From Saccharibacillus endophyticus (GTDB taxonomy: Bacteria; Bacillota; Bacilli; Paenibacillales; Paenibacillaceae): a stretch of 64,000 bases of DNA. Below, piece after piece: positions 25,285 to 33,867 of this stretch. The stretch covers positions 62,001-126,000 of the forward strand of contig NZ_JAAZWE010000001.1 in the NCBI RefSeq assembly GCF_013185185.1. Reading direction: 5' to 3'. Both the position numbers and the translations under genes were made by a program. Position 1 is the first letter of the stretch. Every line of letters begins with the position of its first letter. The notes under the pieces are model-generated. The model saw only the letters and a program-made list of their open reading frames with translations. It ran no database searches and was not told the origin of the DNA.

Positions 25285-26454
25285 ATGGAATTTGTGTGGG
25301 TGCTTGTTTTGATTTTGCTCGGAACCAAGGCGGCCGGACATTTGTCGGTCCGTCTGGGTCAGCCGGCGGTGTTGGGAGAACTATTGGTCGGAATTCTGAT
25401 GGGACCCGCGCTTCTCGGCTGGATCCATCAAGGTTCCTTTATCGAATACATGGCGGAGATCGGCGTGCTGCTGCTGATGTTCATGGCGGGTCTGGAAACG
25501 GATCTGGAGCAGTTGAAAAAGAACTGGAAACCGGCGATGGCCGTAGCGTTGGGCGGTATCGCGCTGCCGATGATCGGCGGCTACGGCGTCGGCCAGCTGT
25601 TCGGATTTTCCGCGGCGCATTCATTATTCCTGGGCGTTCTGTTCAGCGCGACTTCGGTCAGCATCACGGTCCAGGTATTGAAAGAAATGAACAAATTGGA
25701 CTCCCGCGAAGCGACGACCATTCTGGGCGCCGCCGTCGTGGACGACGTGCTGGTGGTCGTTCTTCTGGCGGTGCTCACGAGCTTTTTCGCGACGGGAGAC
25801 GGCGCGGAAGTATCGATCAGCCTGCTGTTGATCAAAAAGATCGCGTTCTTTGCCGTCGTTTTCTTGGCAGGTTGGCTGGTCGTTCCCCGCGTGCTGCGTT
25901 GGACATCGAAGTTCAGGGTCATGGAACCTGTCCTGACGTTCGCTTTGATTTTTTGCTTCGCGTTTGCGTATTTCGGCGAGAAAATGGGAATCGCGGGCAT
26001 TATCGGCGCGTTTGCGGCAGGACTTGCGATCTCGCAAACTTCATTCAAGCACTCCGTAGAGAGCAAAGTCGAGCCGATTGCTTATTCGATCTTCGTGCCC
26101 GTATTTTTTGTCAGCATCGGACTTAATGTCTCGCTTGAAGGCGTAGGAAGCCAGATCGGGCTGCTCGCGATCCTGACGGTCATGGCCGTATTGACCAAGC
26201 TTCTCGGCGGGGGATTAGGCGCGGCGCTGACCGGATTCAAGCGGCGTTCGGCTTTGGCCGTAGGCGCAGGAATGGTCTCGCGCGGAGAGGTGGCTTTGAT
26301 CATCGCGGCAACCGGCTTGAGTTCGGGTCTGCTGGAAGCGCGGTATTTCACGACGGTGATCATCACGGTCATCCTGACCACGCTGATCGCGCCGCCGATG
26401 CTCAAAGCGTTGTTTGGCGGCGGCGGGCCTCGGCTCCAATTACCGGACCAATGA
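25285..26454 (+). CDS. CPA2-type cation/proton antiporter (NapA/GerN-like)
   Basis: 389 residues. The ATG at 25285 is preferred over the GTG at 25279 because GAGGAG at about 25271 has 8-nt spacing to it. Twelve to thirteen hydrophobic segments. CPA2 hallmarks: GQPAVLGELLVGILMGP in helix 1-2, LLMFMAGLETDLEQLKK, and the ion-binding AAVVDDVLVVVLL, whose double Asp is typical of electrogenic antiporters. No C-terminal RCK/TrkA domain is present, so it is the short GerN/NapA form rather than KefB. It exchanges Na+ or K+ for protons at the cell membrane. Confidence 0.9.
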   Translation: MEFVWVLVLILLGTKAAGHLSVRLGQPAVLGELLVGILMGPALLGWIHQGSFIEYMAEIGVLLLMFMAGLETDLEQLKKNWKPAMAVALGGIALPMIGGYGVGQLFGFSAAHSLFLGVLFSATSVSITVQVLKEMNKLDSREATTILGAAVVDDVLVVVLLAVLTSFFATGDGAEVSISLLLIKKIAFFAVVFLAGWLVVPRVLRWTSKFRVMEPVLTFALIFCFAFAYFGEKMGIAGIIGAFAAGLAISQTSFKHSVESKVEPIAYSIFVPVFFVSIGLNVSLEGVGSQIGLLAILTVMAVLTKLLGGGLGAALTGFKRRSALAVGAGMVSRGEVALIIAATGLSSGLLEARYFTTVIITVILTTLIAPPMLKALFGGGGPRLQLPDQ

Positions 26455-26551
26455 ATGTAAGTCGATCTCTCGCGAAAGGATGAACCTTACCGATTCAAGC
26501 GGACCAAGTCCAAATCGATCCGCCGGCGGATGGAAAATATTTGAGCATGGG

Positions 26552-26583
26552 AAAGAGCCTTTCGAGCGATGGAAGGCTCTTTT
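26552..26583 (+). terminator. Terminator between antiporter and ars operon
   Basis: AAAGAGCCTT (26552-26561) pairs with AAGGCTCTTT (26573-26582), T-rich TTTTCTTATTTTC follows. Confidence 0.85.
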
Positions 26584-26594
26584 CTTATTTTCAT

Positions 26595-26623
26595 TTGCGT
26601 ATATAAGCATATGCTTATATAAT
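26595..26623 (+). promoter_or_regulatory. arsR promoter with operator palindrome
   Basis: A perfect 22-bp palindrome spans 26600-26621 (half-site TATATAAGCAT). It fills the spacer between a -35 TTGCGT (26595-26600) and a -10 TATAAT (26618-26623), spacing 17. This is the expected layout for repression by an ArsR/SmtB protein, whose gene starts 42 bp downstream. Confidence 0.88.
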
Positions 26624-26664
26624 GATTTCAGAAAGAAGAGCGAACGGGAAAGGGGGCATGCCGA

Positions 26665-27015
26665 ATGAGCGCGATCCATGAAGAAGAACGCTTGGACCAA
26701 ATGTCGAACACGCTCAAACTGCTCGGAGACAAGACCCGGCTGACGATCATGAAATTAGTCGACGAACAGGAATGCTGCGTGTGCGAGTTGGTGGAGATTT
26801 TCAAAGCGAGCCAGCCGTCGATCAGCCAGCATCTTCGCAAACTGAAGGATGCGGGCTTGGTCAAGGAAAACCGAAAAGGGCAATGGATTTTCTATTCGGT
26901 CAATCCCGACAGCAAGCAAAACGAATTGATTCGGTCTTTGCTGTCCTCGCTTCCTTCGCAAGTCTATAAGATCGAAGAATTAGAGAAAAAAGGATTGCGA
27001 ATTTCTTGCGGATGA
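26665..27015 (+). CDS. arsR: ArsR family arsenic-responsive repressor
   Basis: 116 residues, ATG 26665 behind AAAGGGGG. Winged helix of the ArsR/SmtB family: LKLLGDKTRLTIMKLV, then SQPSISQHLRKLKDAGLV and the wing ENRKGQWIFYSVN. The metal site is in the recognition-side helix as ECCVCELVEIF with C37, C38 and C40, close to the ELCVCDL arsenite site of ArsR. It should repress its own operon through the palindrome at 26600-26621 and release on As(III) or Sb(III). arsB and arsC follow on the same strand within 20 bp each. Confidence 0.94.
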   Translation: MSAIHEEERLDQMSNTLKLLGDKTRLTIMKLVDEQECCVCELVEIFKASQPSISQHLRKLKDAGLVKENRKGQWIFYSVNPDSKQNELIRSLLSSLPSQVYKIEELEKKGLRISCG

Positions 27016-27030
27016 CGGAGGAGGGACGGT

Positions 27031-28326
27031 TTGTTTTTAACCCTTTCAGCTATTTTGATTTTTTTGATCACTTTGATTTTTGTGATTTGGCAGCCTAAAG
27101 GACTGTCGATCGGATGGTCGGCTTGCGGCGGTGCCGTTTCGGCTCTGCTGCTCGGGGTCGTTAACATTCAAGACGTCCGGGACGTCACTCAGATCGTATG
27201 GAATGCGACACTGGCTTTTGTCGCCATCATTCTGATTTCCCTCATTCTCGACCGCATCGGATTTTTCGAATGGGCAGCGCTGCATATGGCGCGTGCCGCA
27301 GGCGGAAACGGCATTCGCATGTTCGTGTACATCAGTGTTTTGGGAGCGCTCGTAGCTGCGTTTTTCGCGAATGACGGCGCGGCGCTTATCCTGACGCCGA
27401 TCGTGCTCGCCATGGTGCGCGCGTTAAATTTGGACGAGAAAAGAATATTCCCTTTCATTATCGCCAGCGGATTTATCGCCGACACGACGTCGCTTCCCCT
27501 CGTGGTCAGCAATTTGGTCAATATCGTGTCGGCCGATTACTTCGGTATTACGTTCATGGAATACGCGCGGCATATGGTCATACCTAACTTGTTTGCTTTG
27601 ACCGCCAGCATTATGATGTTGTACTTGTTTTTCCGCAAAAGCATTCCTCGGACGTTCGAAGCGAAACAGCTCAAACATCCGAATCAAGCGATCCGCGACC
27701 CTCGAATGTTCAAGTGGTCGTGGTATGTGCTCGCGCTGCTGTTGATCGGCTACTTTGTTTGCGAGTTTTTCGATATTCCGGTCTCTATCGTGGCAGGAGC
27801 GATCGCGATTTTTTTTCTTCTTTTGGCATCGAAAAGCCCGGTCGTTCCGATTCCGGCGGTCGTCAAAGGCGCACCGTGGTCCATCGTTTTCTTCTCGATC
27901 GGAATGTATGTGGTCGTATACGGCCTGCGTAATGCAGGACTCACTAATTCGCTTGCCCGTATTATTCAGGCCATGGCGGACGAAGGCCTGTTTATCGCGA
28001 CGATCGGCATGGGCTTCTTGTCCGCCGTTTTGTCCTCCTTCATGAACAATATGCCGACCGTGCTGATTGACGCGTTGGCGATCGACGCGACAACGACATC
28101 CGACAGCATCCGTGAAGCATTGATTTACGCGAACGTCATCGGGGCCGACCTGGGACCGAAGATTACGCCGATCGGATCTTTGGCGACTTTGTTGTGGCTG
28201 CATGTGCTCAGCACCAAAGGCATCAAGATCCCGTGGGGAGTCTACTTCAAGACGGGTATTATTCTCACGATTCCGACCCTGTTTATCACGTTGGTCGGTC
28301 TATATTTATGGCTGCTGGCAGTCTAA
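27031..28326 (+). CDS. arsB: Arsenite efflux permease ArsB
   Basis: 431 residues. Start TTG 27031, 6-8 bp after GGAGGAGGG. Ion-transporter superfamily protein with about twelve membrane segments. ArsB-type blocks are visible: [55 protein letters not shown] and [20 protein letters not shown]. It exports As(III) and Sb(III) with the proton gradient; no arsA is present, so no ATP coupling. Sits between arsR (15 bp) and arsC (18 bp). Confidence 0.95.
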   Translation: MFLTLSAILIFLITLIFVIWQPKGLSIGWSACGGAVSALLLGVVNIQDVRDVTQIVWNATLAFVAIILISLILDRIGFFEWAALHMARAAGGNGIRMFVYISVLGALVAAFFANDGAALILTPIVLAMVRALNLDEKRIFPFIIASGFIADTTSLPLVVSNLVNIVSADYFGITFMEYARHMVIPNLFALTASIMMLYLFFRKSIPRTFEAKQLKHPNQAIRDPRMFKWSWYVLALLLIGYFVCEFFDIPVSIVAGAIAIFFLLLASKSPVVPIPAVVKGAPWSIVFFSIGMYVVVYGLRNAGLTNSLARIIQAMADEGLFIATIGMGFLSAVLSSFMNNMPTVLIDALAIDATTTSDSIREALIYANVIGADLGPKITPIGSLATLLWLHVLSTKGIKIPWGVYFKTGIILTIPTLFITLVGLYLWLLAV

Positions 28327-28344
28327 AAAAGGAGCAATCTACTT

Positions 28345-28764
28345 ATGACGAAAAAAACGCTTTATTTTTTATGTACCGGAAATTCTTGCAGAAGCCAGAT
28401 GGCCGAAGCCTGGGGCAAAAAATATTTGGGCGAAGAATGGAACGTGCTCAGCGCGGGTATCGAAGCCCACGGACTGAACCCGAACGCGGTCAAAGCGATG
28501 AAGGAAGCCGGTCTTGATATCTCGGCTCAGACGTCAGACGTTATTGATCCAAGCATTATGCAAAATGCCGACTTTATCGTGACTCTATGCGGAGACGCCG
28601 CCGATAAATGCCCGATTACGCCGCCGCATATTCGCCGCGAACATTGGGGGTTCGACGATCCGGCCAAAGCGAAGGGAAGCGAAGAAGAGAAGTGGGCCGT
28701 CTTCGGGCGCGTGCGTGATCAGATCGGCGATCGAATTCGGACTTTTGCGGAGACCGGGAAATAA
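28345..28764 (+). CDS. arsC: Arsenate reductase, thioredoxin-coupled
   Basis: 139 residues, ATG 28345 behind AAAAGGAGC. Low-molecular-weight phosphatase fold: the P-loop CTGNSCR at 10-16 with nucleophile C10, and the redox pair C82 and C89 in [11 protein letters not shown], exactly as in the S. aureus/B. subtilis enzyme. Reduces As(V) to As(III), which ArsB then exports; the disulfide is recycled by thioredoxin. Last gene of the operon, followed by a terminator. Confidence 0.96.
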   Translation: MTKKTLYFLCTGNSCRSQMAEAWGKKYLGEEWNVLSAGIEAHGLNPNAVKAMKEAGLDISAQTSDVIDPSIMQNADFIVTLCGDAADKCPITPPHIRREHWGFDDPAKAKGSEEEKWAVFGRVRDQIGDRIRTFAETGK

Positions 28765-28809
28765 GAATCGCAAACGTGCGCGTACCTGAAAAATTGATCC
28801 GTATCGTCC

Positions 28810-28849
28810 AAAAGCCGCCTCTTCCCGAATCGGAAGAAACGGCTTTTTT
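28810..28849 (+). terminator. Terminator of the ars operon
   Basis: AAAAGCCG (28810-28817) pairs with CGGCTTTT (28840-28847), with inner CTTCC/GGAAG, then further T. Confidence 0.85.
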
Positions 28850-28933
28850 CGAACGACCGCTTTACCGGCCGCGAGGCCCCGTTTCGATCGGAGGAGCTCA
28901 TACCTCAACCTAATCGGCTGCATTGATCCTGTT

Positions 28934-28954
28934 CGGAATAAGATCTTTATTCCG
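28934..28954. repeat. Inverted repeat upstream of the MocR gene
   Basis: CGGAATAA (28934-28941), GATCT, TTATTCCG (28947-28954). It lies 85 bp before the MocR start and could be an operator. Nothing else is recognised between the ars terminator and 29039. Confidence 0.45.
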
Positions 28955-29038
28955 CCACGACCGCTTTGAACGATAAGCCTTGCGGTTCTTTTCTTTATCG
29001 AACAGATATGGAATGATAGAAGGTAAGGAGTTGAGCGA

Positions 29039-30511
29039 ATGTTTAAAGATTTCAGGGCGGAAGGCGAAAGTCCGGCTTATATTCAATTGAAGGCGTACAT
29101 CGAGACCTTGATCACGCAGGGCGTCATGCCTTTGCATCATAAACTGCCTTCCACGCGCGAGCTGTCCGGGCTGCTCGGAGTAAGCCGAACGACGGTCATC
29201 AGCGCGTATGAAGCGTTGGAGCGTACGGGCTGGATCGAAGCGATAAAAGGCAGAGGCAACTTTGTGTCGCGGGCTGCCGTGCACTTGAACGAGCCGCCGA
29301 GCATGATCGAATGGACGGAGCGGCTCGGGCCGCAGGCTTTTTTATCGGAAGAAATGGATTTGATGAAGCACGGAATCAAGTGGGAAAAAGGCATGATCGC
29401 GTTCACCAGCATTGCGCCCGATGAGCGATTGTTCGATATGAGCGGCGTCAAGCGTGCTTTTCTCGACCGGATGGCGCTTGAAGGCGACGTGCTGCTGAAC
29501 TACGGCTATGCGCAGGGATATCGGCCGCTGATGCGTTATTTAATGAGCTACATGAAAGGCAAAGGCGTCGAGACGACAGGCAAAGACATTCTGATTACGA
29601 ACGGATTTACCGAGGGCTTTGACCTGTTGTTGACGGCGATCGGCAAGCGGAGCGGACGTATCCTGTGCGAGAATCCGACCCATCAAACCGCGATCAAGAT
29701 CATGAAGCTGCACGGATTCGAACCTGTCGGCGTTCGGATGGAGCGCGACGGCGTCAATATGGACGAACTGAAGCGGACGCTGGATGAAGGCGGCTTCGAT
29801 CTGGCTTACTTGACTCCTTCTTATCATAATCCGACCGGCATCGTGACTTCTCCGGAGAAACGGATGGAGCTGCTGCGGCTGTTGGGCGAGCATGAGATTC
29901 CGGTAGTCGAGGACGGTTTCAACGAAGAGCTTCGCTATTCCGGCGCACATGCGGCTCCGCTGATCGCTTGCGCAGGTACCGGAAACTCGGTTGCGTACGT
30001 CGGAAGCTTTTCCAAGATCCTGTTCCCCGGTATCCGGGTAGGCTGGATCGTGGCGGACCGCAAGCTGATCGGCTATCTGGAGAGTCTGAAGCGGGCGCGG
30101 ACCATTCATACTTCGACGCTCGATCAGGCGCTATTGTTCCAATATCTGCACAATGGCAATTTCGAACGTTATCTGAAACGGGCACGGACGGAGTATAAAC
30201 GCAAGTACGAATCGGCTGTTCGGGGGTGCGCCGCGCATATCCCGATGAAAAGCATGAGCGGCGAAGGCGGGCTGCATGTGTTCGTCGAGCTGGATGAACG
30301 GCTGGATGCCCGCGTCATATTGGAAGACTGCCGCAAGCTCGGCGTCGTGTTTACGCCGGGCGATATCTTTTTCACCGACGGCGGCGGGCAGCACACGCTG
30401 CGAATCGGATTCTCGCGAGTGCCGGAGGAACGGATCGAAGAAGGGCTTCGAATCATCGGGACGGTGGTAAAAGAACACGTAAAGGCTTTAAATCATCGTA
30501 TCGACGTATAG
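29039..30511 (+). CDS. MocR/PdxR-type regulator: GntR HTH fused to aminotransferase
   Basis: 490 residues, ATG 29039 behind GTAAGGAG. N-terminal GntR winged helix (residues 1-75): PAYIQLKAYIETLITQG, LPSTRELSGLLGVSRTTV, then the KGRGNFV wing. The fold-type I aminotransferase region has LITNGFTEGFDLLLTAIG, YLTPSYHNPTGIV and the PLP lysine K326 in GSFSKILFPGIRVGW, and ends HTLRIGFSRV. MocR proteins usually sense PLP or amino compounds (PdxR, GabR) and regulate a neighbour. No vitamin B6 or GABA gene is adjacent here, so the target is unknown. Confidence 0.92.
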   Translation: MFKDFRAEGESPAYIQLKAYIETLITQGVMPLHHKLPSTRELSGLLGVSRTTVISAYEALERTGWIEAIKGRGNFVSRAAVHLNEPPSMIEWTERLGPQAFLSEEMDLMKHGIKWEKGMIAFTSIAPDERLFDMSGVKRAFLDRMALEGDVLLNYGYAQGYRPLMRYLMSYMKGKGVETTGKDILITNGFTEGFDLLLTAIGKRSGRILCENPTHQTAIKIMKLHGFEPVGVRMERDGVNMDELKRTLDEGGFDLAYLTPSYHNPTGIVTSPEKRMELLRLLGEHEIPVVEDGFNEELRYSGAHAAPLIACAGTGNSVAYVGSFSKILFPGIRVGWIVADRKLIGYLESLKRARTIHTSTLDQALLFQYLHNGNFERYLKRARTEYKRKYESAVRGCAAHIPMKSMSGEGGLHVFVELDERLDARVILEDCRKLGVVFTPGDIFFTDGGGQHTLRIGFSRVPEERIEEGLRIIGTVVKEHVKALNHRIDV

Positions 30512-30530
30512 AAGAAAGGGGGACACGAGA

Positions 30531-31364
30531 ATGGTTGATCGAAAAAAACGACTCAAGCCTTGGGCAGCATGTGCCGCGCTCGCATCCATTCTGCTGCTTG
30601 GCGGCTGTCTCCGTTTCGGTCCGCAAGAGGATGAGATGGCGAACACGACCCGCACGGAAACGGCGCAAACGCAGCAGCAAACCGATTCTGCAGATGCGCA
30701 ACCCGCAGAGGCATCGGAAGATTCTGTTGCGGATGAATCCGCTGCGGAGTCGGTAGAATCTACAGAGCCCGAGGAAACGGAGCCTTCGAGCGATACGGAA
30801 TCGACGGAGAGTACGACTCCGAGCACGTCACAGGAAGAAAAGAAAACCAAAGACGAGGATGAAGACCAGCGTGTCGAAGTGACGGTGAGCCGGGACGATT
30901 CACAGCAAATCATTGAATTTGACCTGCAGGTGCTTCCGGCAGGCTATTCGTTAGCGGGCATGTCCTGGGAGCCGGAGGCGGAAGAGCCGGCTTCCGCCGA
31001 TCCCGGAGAAGACGAAGCAGCAGGAACAACGGCGGATAATGAAGGAACAACTTCAATGGATGAAGCGATATCCGGAACGGACGCGGACGAAGGTGCTGCT
31101 CCGACAGCCGAGCCGGAACGTGTCGCATCCACTTACTTAGATGCCGTGATCGCCGGCCAGGTCGGAACCGACGGATTTTTCATTGACGAGAACGGTCAGC
31201 GCATCGGCTATCGTTATGCGGCGGATCAGGCCGGGCGTACAGGAACGGTCCGACTGGATTTCCGCGACGGAGAAGGCGGAACTGCCGCGTGGGAAGCTCG
31301 AATTACGCTCGGGCTGCAGGCGGAAACGAGTCTTGAAGAAGCAGCGGATGAGGGTCAAGAGTAA
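30531..31364 (+). CDS. Lipoprotein with acidic low-complexity linker, unknown function
   Basis: 277 residues, ATG 30531 behind AAAGGGGG. A signal peptide ending in the lipobox LLLGGC (C27) shows export and lipid anchoring. Residues about 30-110 are a Ser/Thr/Glu/Asp-rich spacer (SADAQPAEASEDSVADE and similar). A first small beta segment follows (VEVTVSRDDSQQIIEFDLQV), a second acidic spacer, and then a C-terminal domain (VASTYLDAVIAGQVGTDGFF, QRIGYRYAAD). The linker suggests a domain held away from the membrane through the wall. No family is recognised. It starts 19 bp after the MocR gene and may be co-transcribed. Confidence 0.72.
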   Translation: MVDRKKRLKPWAACAALASILLLGGCLRFGPQEDEMANTTRTETAQTQQQTDSADAQPAEASEDSVADESAAESVESTEPEETEPSSDTESTESTTPSTSQEEKKTKDEDEDQRVEVTVSRDDSQQIIEFDLQVLPAGYSLAGMSWEPEAEEPASADPGEDEAAGTTADNEGTTSMDEAISGTDADEGAAPTAEPERVASTYLDAVIAGQVGTDGFFIDENGQRIGYRYAADQAGRTGTVRLDFRDGEGGTAAWEARITLGLQAETSLEEAADEGQE

Positions 31365-31413
31365 ATCTCGTTTCAAAGGCGAGGAAAATGGATAAACATG
31401 GATTACATCCGGT

Positions 31414-31474
31414 GTTAGCCGAAGCGCGGCCGGAGCGAAAAAAGGACTTCTTTTTTCCCGCTCCGCCTGCTAAC
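31414..31474. terminator. Nested hairpin downstream of the lipoprotein gene
   Basis: GTTAGC (31414-31419) with GCTAAC (31469-31474); inside it GGAGCG (31432-31437) with CGCTCC (31459-31464), and an inner A-run/T-run helix at 31438-31456. TTTTCA follows the outer stem. Confidence 0.6.
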
Positions 31475-31511
31475 TTTTCACTTGTTGCGGCCGATATAAT
31501 AAGGGAGGAAT

Positions 31512-31542
31512 AGCGGCACAAGTGTGTAAAGCCGCTTTTTTT
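31512..31542 (+). terminator. Second terminator before the HPr-like gene
   Basis: AGCGGC (31512-31517) with GCCGCT (31531-31536) and seven T. The short interval 31475-31511 holds GATATAAT and GGGAGG but no frame of useful length. Confidence 0.8.
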
Positions 31543-31595
31543 ATCCTAAAATTTGGAAGCGTTATCAGGCTATCACGCAAAAAGGAGATACACCT

Positions 31596-31871
31596 ATGAG
31601 AGTACACGAATTTAAAATCGAAGGGGACTTCGATCGCGACGAACTGCTTCGAATCTCATCGCAGGCTTCGCAGTTTACCTCGGAAATCAAACTCGCCTTC
31701 GGAGAAGAGGACAATCAACGAATCGTAGACGTTAAAAGTTTGCTCGGCATGATGCTGCTTCCTATCCATAACGGCAATACCGTCCGGATCAGCGCGCGGG
31801 GTCGAGACGAACTGGCAGCGCTGGAATATATGTGCGAATTGTTTCAACATCACGGCTGCGCGCCTCACTAA
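31596..31871 (+). CDS. HPr-like protein lacking the phosphorylatable His
   Basis: 91 residues, ATG 31596 behind AAAGGAGATACACCT. The HPr fold is recognisable from ASQFTSEIKLAFG, VDVKSLLGMMLLPIHNGNTV and ISARGRDELAALEYM, which parallel the ASKY, VNLKSIMGVMSLGI and ISASGADENDAL segments of HPr. The region that should hold the His15 motif (GxHARP) reads EGDFDRDELLRIS, so phosphorylation by enzyme I is not possible. The Ser46 equivalent is present in VKSLLGMM, as in the catabolite-repression protein Crh, where Gln replaces His. It stands alone between terminators, with no PTS genes. A regulatory role is inference. Confidence 0.72.
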   Translation: MRVHEFKIEGDFDRDELLRISSQASQFTSEIKLAFGEEDNQRIVDVKSLLGMMLLPIHNGNTVRISARGRDELAALEYMCELFQHHGCAPH

Positions 31872-31893
31872 GGCCGGGGAAAAAACGAAGCAG

Positions 31894-31936
31894 ACCCATC
31901 CTCCTTTGAAGGAGCGGTGGGTTTCTTCTCGTTTTA
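31894..31936 (+). terminator. Terminator after the HPr-like gene
   Basis: ACCCATC (31894-31900) with GGTGGGT (31916-31922) around CTCCTT/AAGGAG, followed by the T-rich TTCTTCTCGTTTT. Confidence 0.7.
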
Positions 31937-31986
31937 TGTAACAAGCGTTTTGTCATATACCGATATTTCATAAAAGGGAGTCGCGC

Positions 31987-33795
31987 GTGTCCGACATGTT
32001 TCGCGCCCGAAACCGATTTGAAAATGACAGCGTCAGGAGGAGTCCGTTCATTATGCTTCAACTTTCCTATAATCTCGGCAGTCTGCAAGAGATCGATTCC
32101 TGCCTGCAAGATGTCGGGTTGCAGCAGCATGCTTCTCGAAGTCGTTCCACGCTGGTTCAAATTTTCGCTTCCCGCATAGACCCGCAGCAGGTTCCTGGTT
32201 TGCATCGACGCATTGCCTCCTGCATGCCGCGGGCGGTCGTCGCCGGAATTACGACGGCCGGCGAAATTCATGAAGGAGAATCGGTCATCCGGCGTATCGT
32301 GGTAGTTTTTTCTTTTTTCGAAACGTCGGAGCTTCAACTGGTCTCGTACGGCTGTGAGCCGGAAAAGGAGCGGGAGGTCGGCCGACGCCTGGTCGATGCC
32401 ATTCGATCCGAACAAGCCGCTGCCCCGATCAAAGGCATTCAATTGTATGCCACCACGCAGCGAATGAATGCGGCGGGATTATTGGAAGATCTGCAGCATC
32501 GGCTGGCCGAGATTCCGGTATTCGGCGCAGGCGCCAGCGCTTACCATAACCATGGAGAAGCTTGGATTTTCGCTGGAGAAAAGGTATACGAAGAAGGCGT
32601 GGCGGCCGTTGTGTTCCGCGGAAAAGAACTGGAGATCGAAGCTTACCCATGCTTGGGATGGGAGCCGTTAAGCCGCGCCATGACCGTTACGGAAATCGAA
32701 AGTCCGACAGTCTTGAAGACGCTTGACCATATTCCGGCAGCCCATGTTTACGAGAAGTATTTGGGCATTCAAAACGACGATAACTTTTTTAAAAACATGC
32801 TTGAATTTCCGCTCATGCTAAAACGAGGGACGGCTGCATTGGCCAGGGTTCCGTTGATACGCCGGGCAAACGGAAGCCTTCAAATGGTTGCGGACTTGCA
32901 TGTGGGCGAGCAGGTCAGGATCACTTACGGCAATCCGAAGCATATCATCGAAGCCGCTTACGATCTGCAGCAAAAGCTGACTGAATTCCGTCCGCAGGGC
33001 ATTCTGATTTATTCTTGCTATTGCCGGCAGGTTTATTTGCAGGAAGGATTGAATCTCGAAACGCAGGGCTTCCGTCAGATCGCGCCTTCGGCAGGATTTT
33101 ATACGTACGGAGAATTTTACGGTCAAGGCGAAGAGTTGGTGCTGCATAACGCAACGATGGTGGCGGTAGGCATGCGCGAAGGTACCCCGGCTGATCCTCT
33201 GATCTCGAAAGAACCGGAGCAAGCCCGCTTATCGCAGTCCGAACCGATGGAGATGACGGCAAGACTTGCGCGCTTTGTCGGAGTCGTCGTCGAAGAACTG
33301 GAGCAGGCCAATCGCGAACTTCAGGAAATGATGCAGGCCGACGGCTTGACCGGCATCTATAACCGGCGCAAGATGGACGAACTGCTCGGCGAAGCCATCG
33401 ATTCCGGCGAGTCGTTGTCCGTTGCGCTGCTTGATATTGATTGGTTCAAGCGAATCAACGATACCTACGGGCATCTTTGCGGAGACGAGGTCCTGAAACG
33501 TACGGCCGCGATTTTGCGCGAAGACGTCTGCGGAGCGGGAGAAGCGGGACGTTGGGGCGGCGAAGAATTCCTGCTGCTTTTGCCCAACACCAAGGCTGAC
33601 GAGGCTGCGGCGATTGCCGAGAGGATTCGCGTCACGATGGAACAGACTGATTTCGGTGCCCCGGGCTCGGTAACGGCAAGCTTCGGAGTCACTGCGGCCG
33701 TACCCGGGGAAGAAATCAGGCAGCTGTTAAAACGCGCCGACGAGGCGCTTTATTCGGCCAAGCACAGCGGCCGCAATCGCGTGGTTTTGTTTTAG
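31987..33795 (+). CDS. FIST-domain diguanylate cyclase (FIST-GGDEF)
   Basis: 602 residues from GTG 31987 (GGGAG 7 bp upstream). An alternative ATG at 32053 follows AGGAGG with a longer 12-bp gap, giving 580 residues. A FIST N domain covers about 55-240 (TAGEIHEGESVIRRIVVVF, FGAGASAYHNHGEAWIF) and a FIST C domain about 250-400 (MLEFPLMLKRG, ILIYSCYCRQVYLQ, GFYTYGEF). These sense small ligands, possibly amino acids. A coiled coil leads to the GGDEF domain at about 445-602: DGLTGIYNRRKMDE, DIDWFKRINDTYGHLCGDEV and the active GGEEF at 524-528. It should make cyclic di-GMP in response to an intracellular ligand. No EAL domain is present. Confidence 0.9.
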   Translation: MSDMFRARNRFENDSVRRSPFIMLQLSYNLGSLQEIDSCLQDVGLQQHASRSRSTLVQIFASRIDPQQVPGLHRRIASCMPRAVVAGITTAGEIHEGESVIRRIVVVFSFFETSELQLVSYGCEPEKEREVGRRLVDAIRSEQAAAPIKGIQLYATTQRMNAAGLLEDLQHRLAEIPVFGAGASAYHNHGEAWIFAGEKVYEEGVAAVVFRGKELEIEAYPCLGWEPLSRAMTVTEIESPTVLKTLDHIPAAHVYEKYLGIQNDDNFFKNMLEFPLMLKRGTAALARVPLIRRANGSLQMVADLHVGEQVRITYGNPKHIIEAAYDLQQKLTEFRPQGILIYSCYCRQVYLQEGLNLETQGFRQIAPSAGFYTYGEFYGQGEELVLHNATMVAVGMREGTPADPLISKEPEQARLSQSEPMEMTARLARFVGVVVEELEQANRELQEMMQADGLTGIYNRRKMDELLGEAIDSGESLSVALLDIDWFKRINDTYGHLCGDEVLKRTAAILREDVCGAGEAGRWGGEEFLLLLPNTKADEAAAIAERIRVTMEQTDFGAPGSVTASFGVTAAVPGEEIRQLLKRADEALYSAKHSGRNRVVLF

Positions 33796-33806
33796 GAGAG
33801 GCATGG

Positions 33807-33867
33807 GGCTTGGCGGCTGCGGCAATGAAAAGGGAATTTTCGAAACCCGGAACCAAGCCTATTTTTT
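33807..33867 (+). terminator. Terminator after the FIST-GGDEF gene
   Basis: GGCTTGG (33807-33813) pairs with CCAAGCC (33853-33859), then TATTTTTTC; a G-rich/C-rich inner helix is possible. It overlaps the stop codon of the opposing GNAT gene. Confidence 0.65.
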
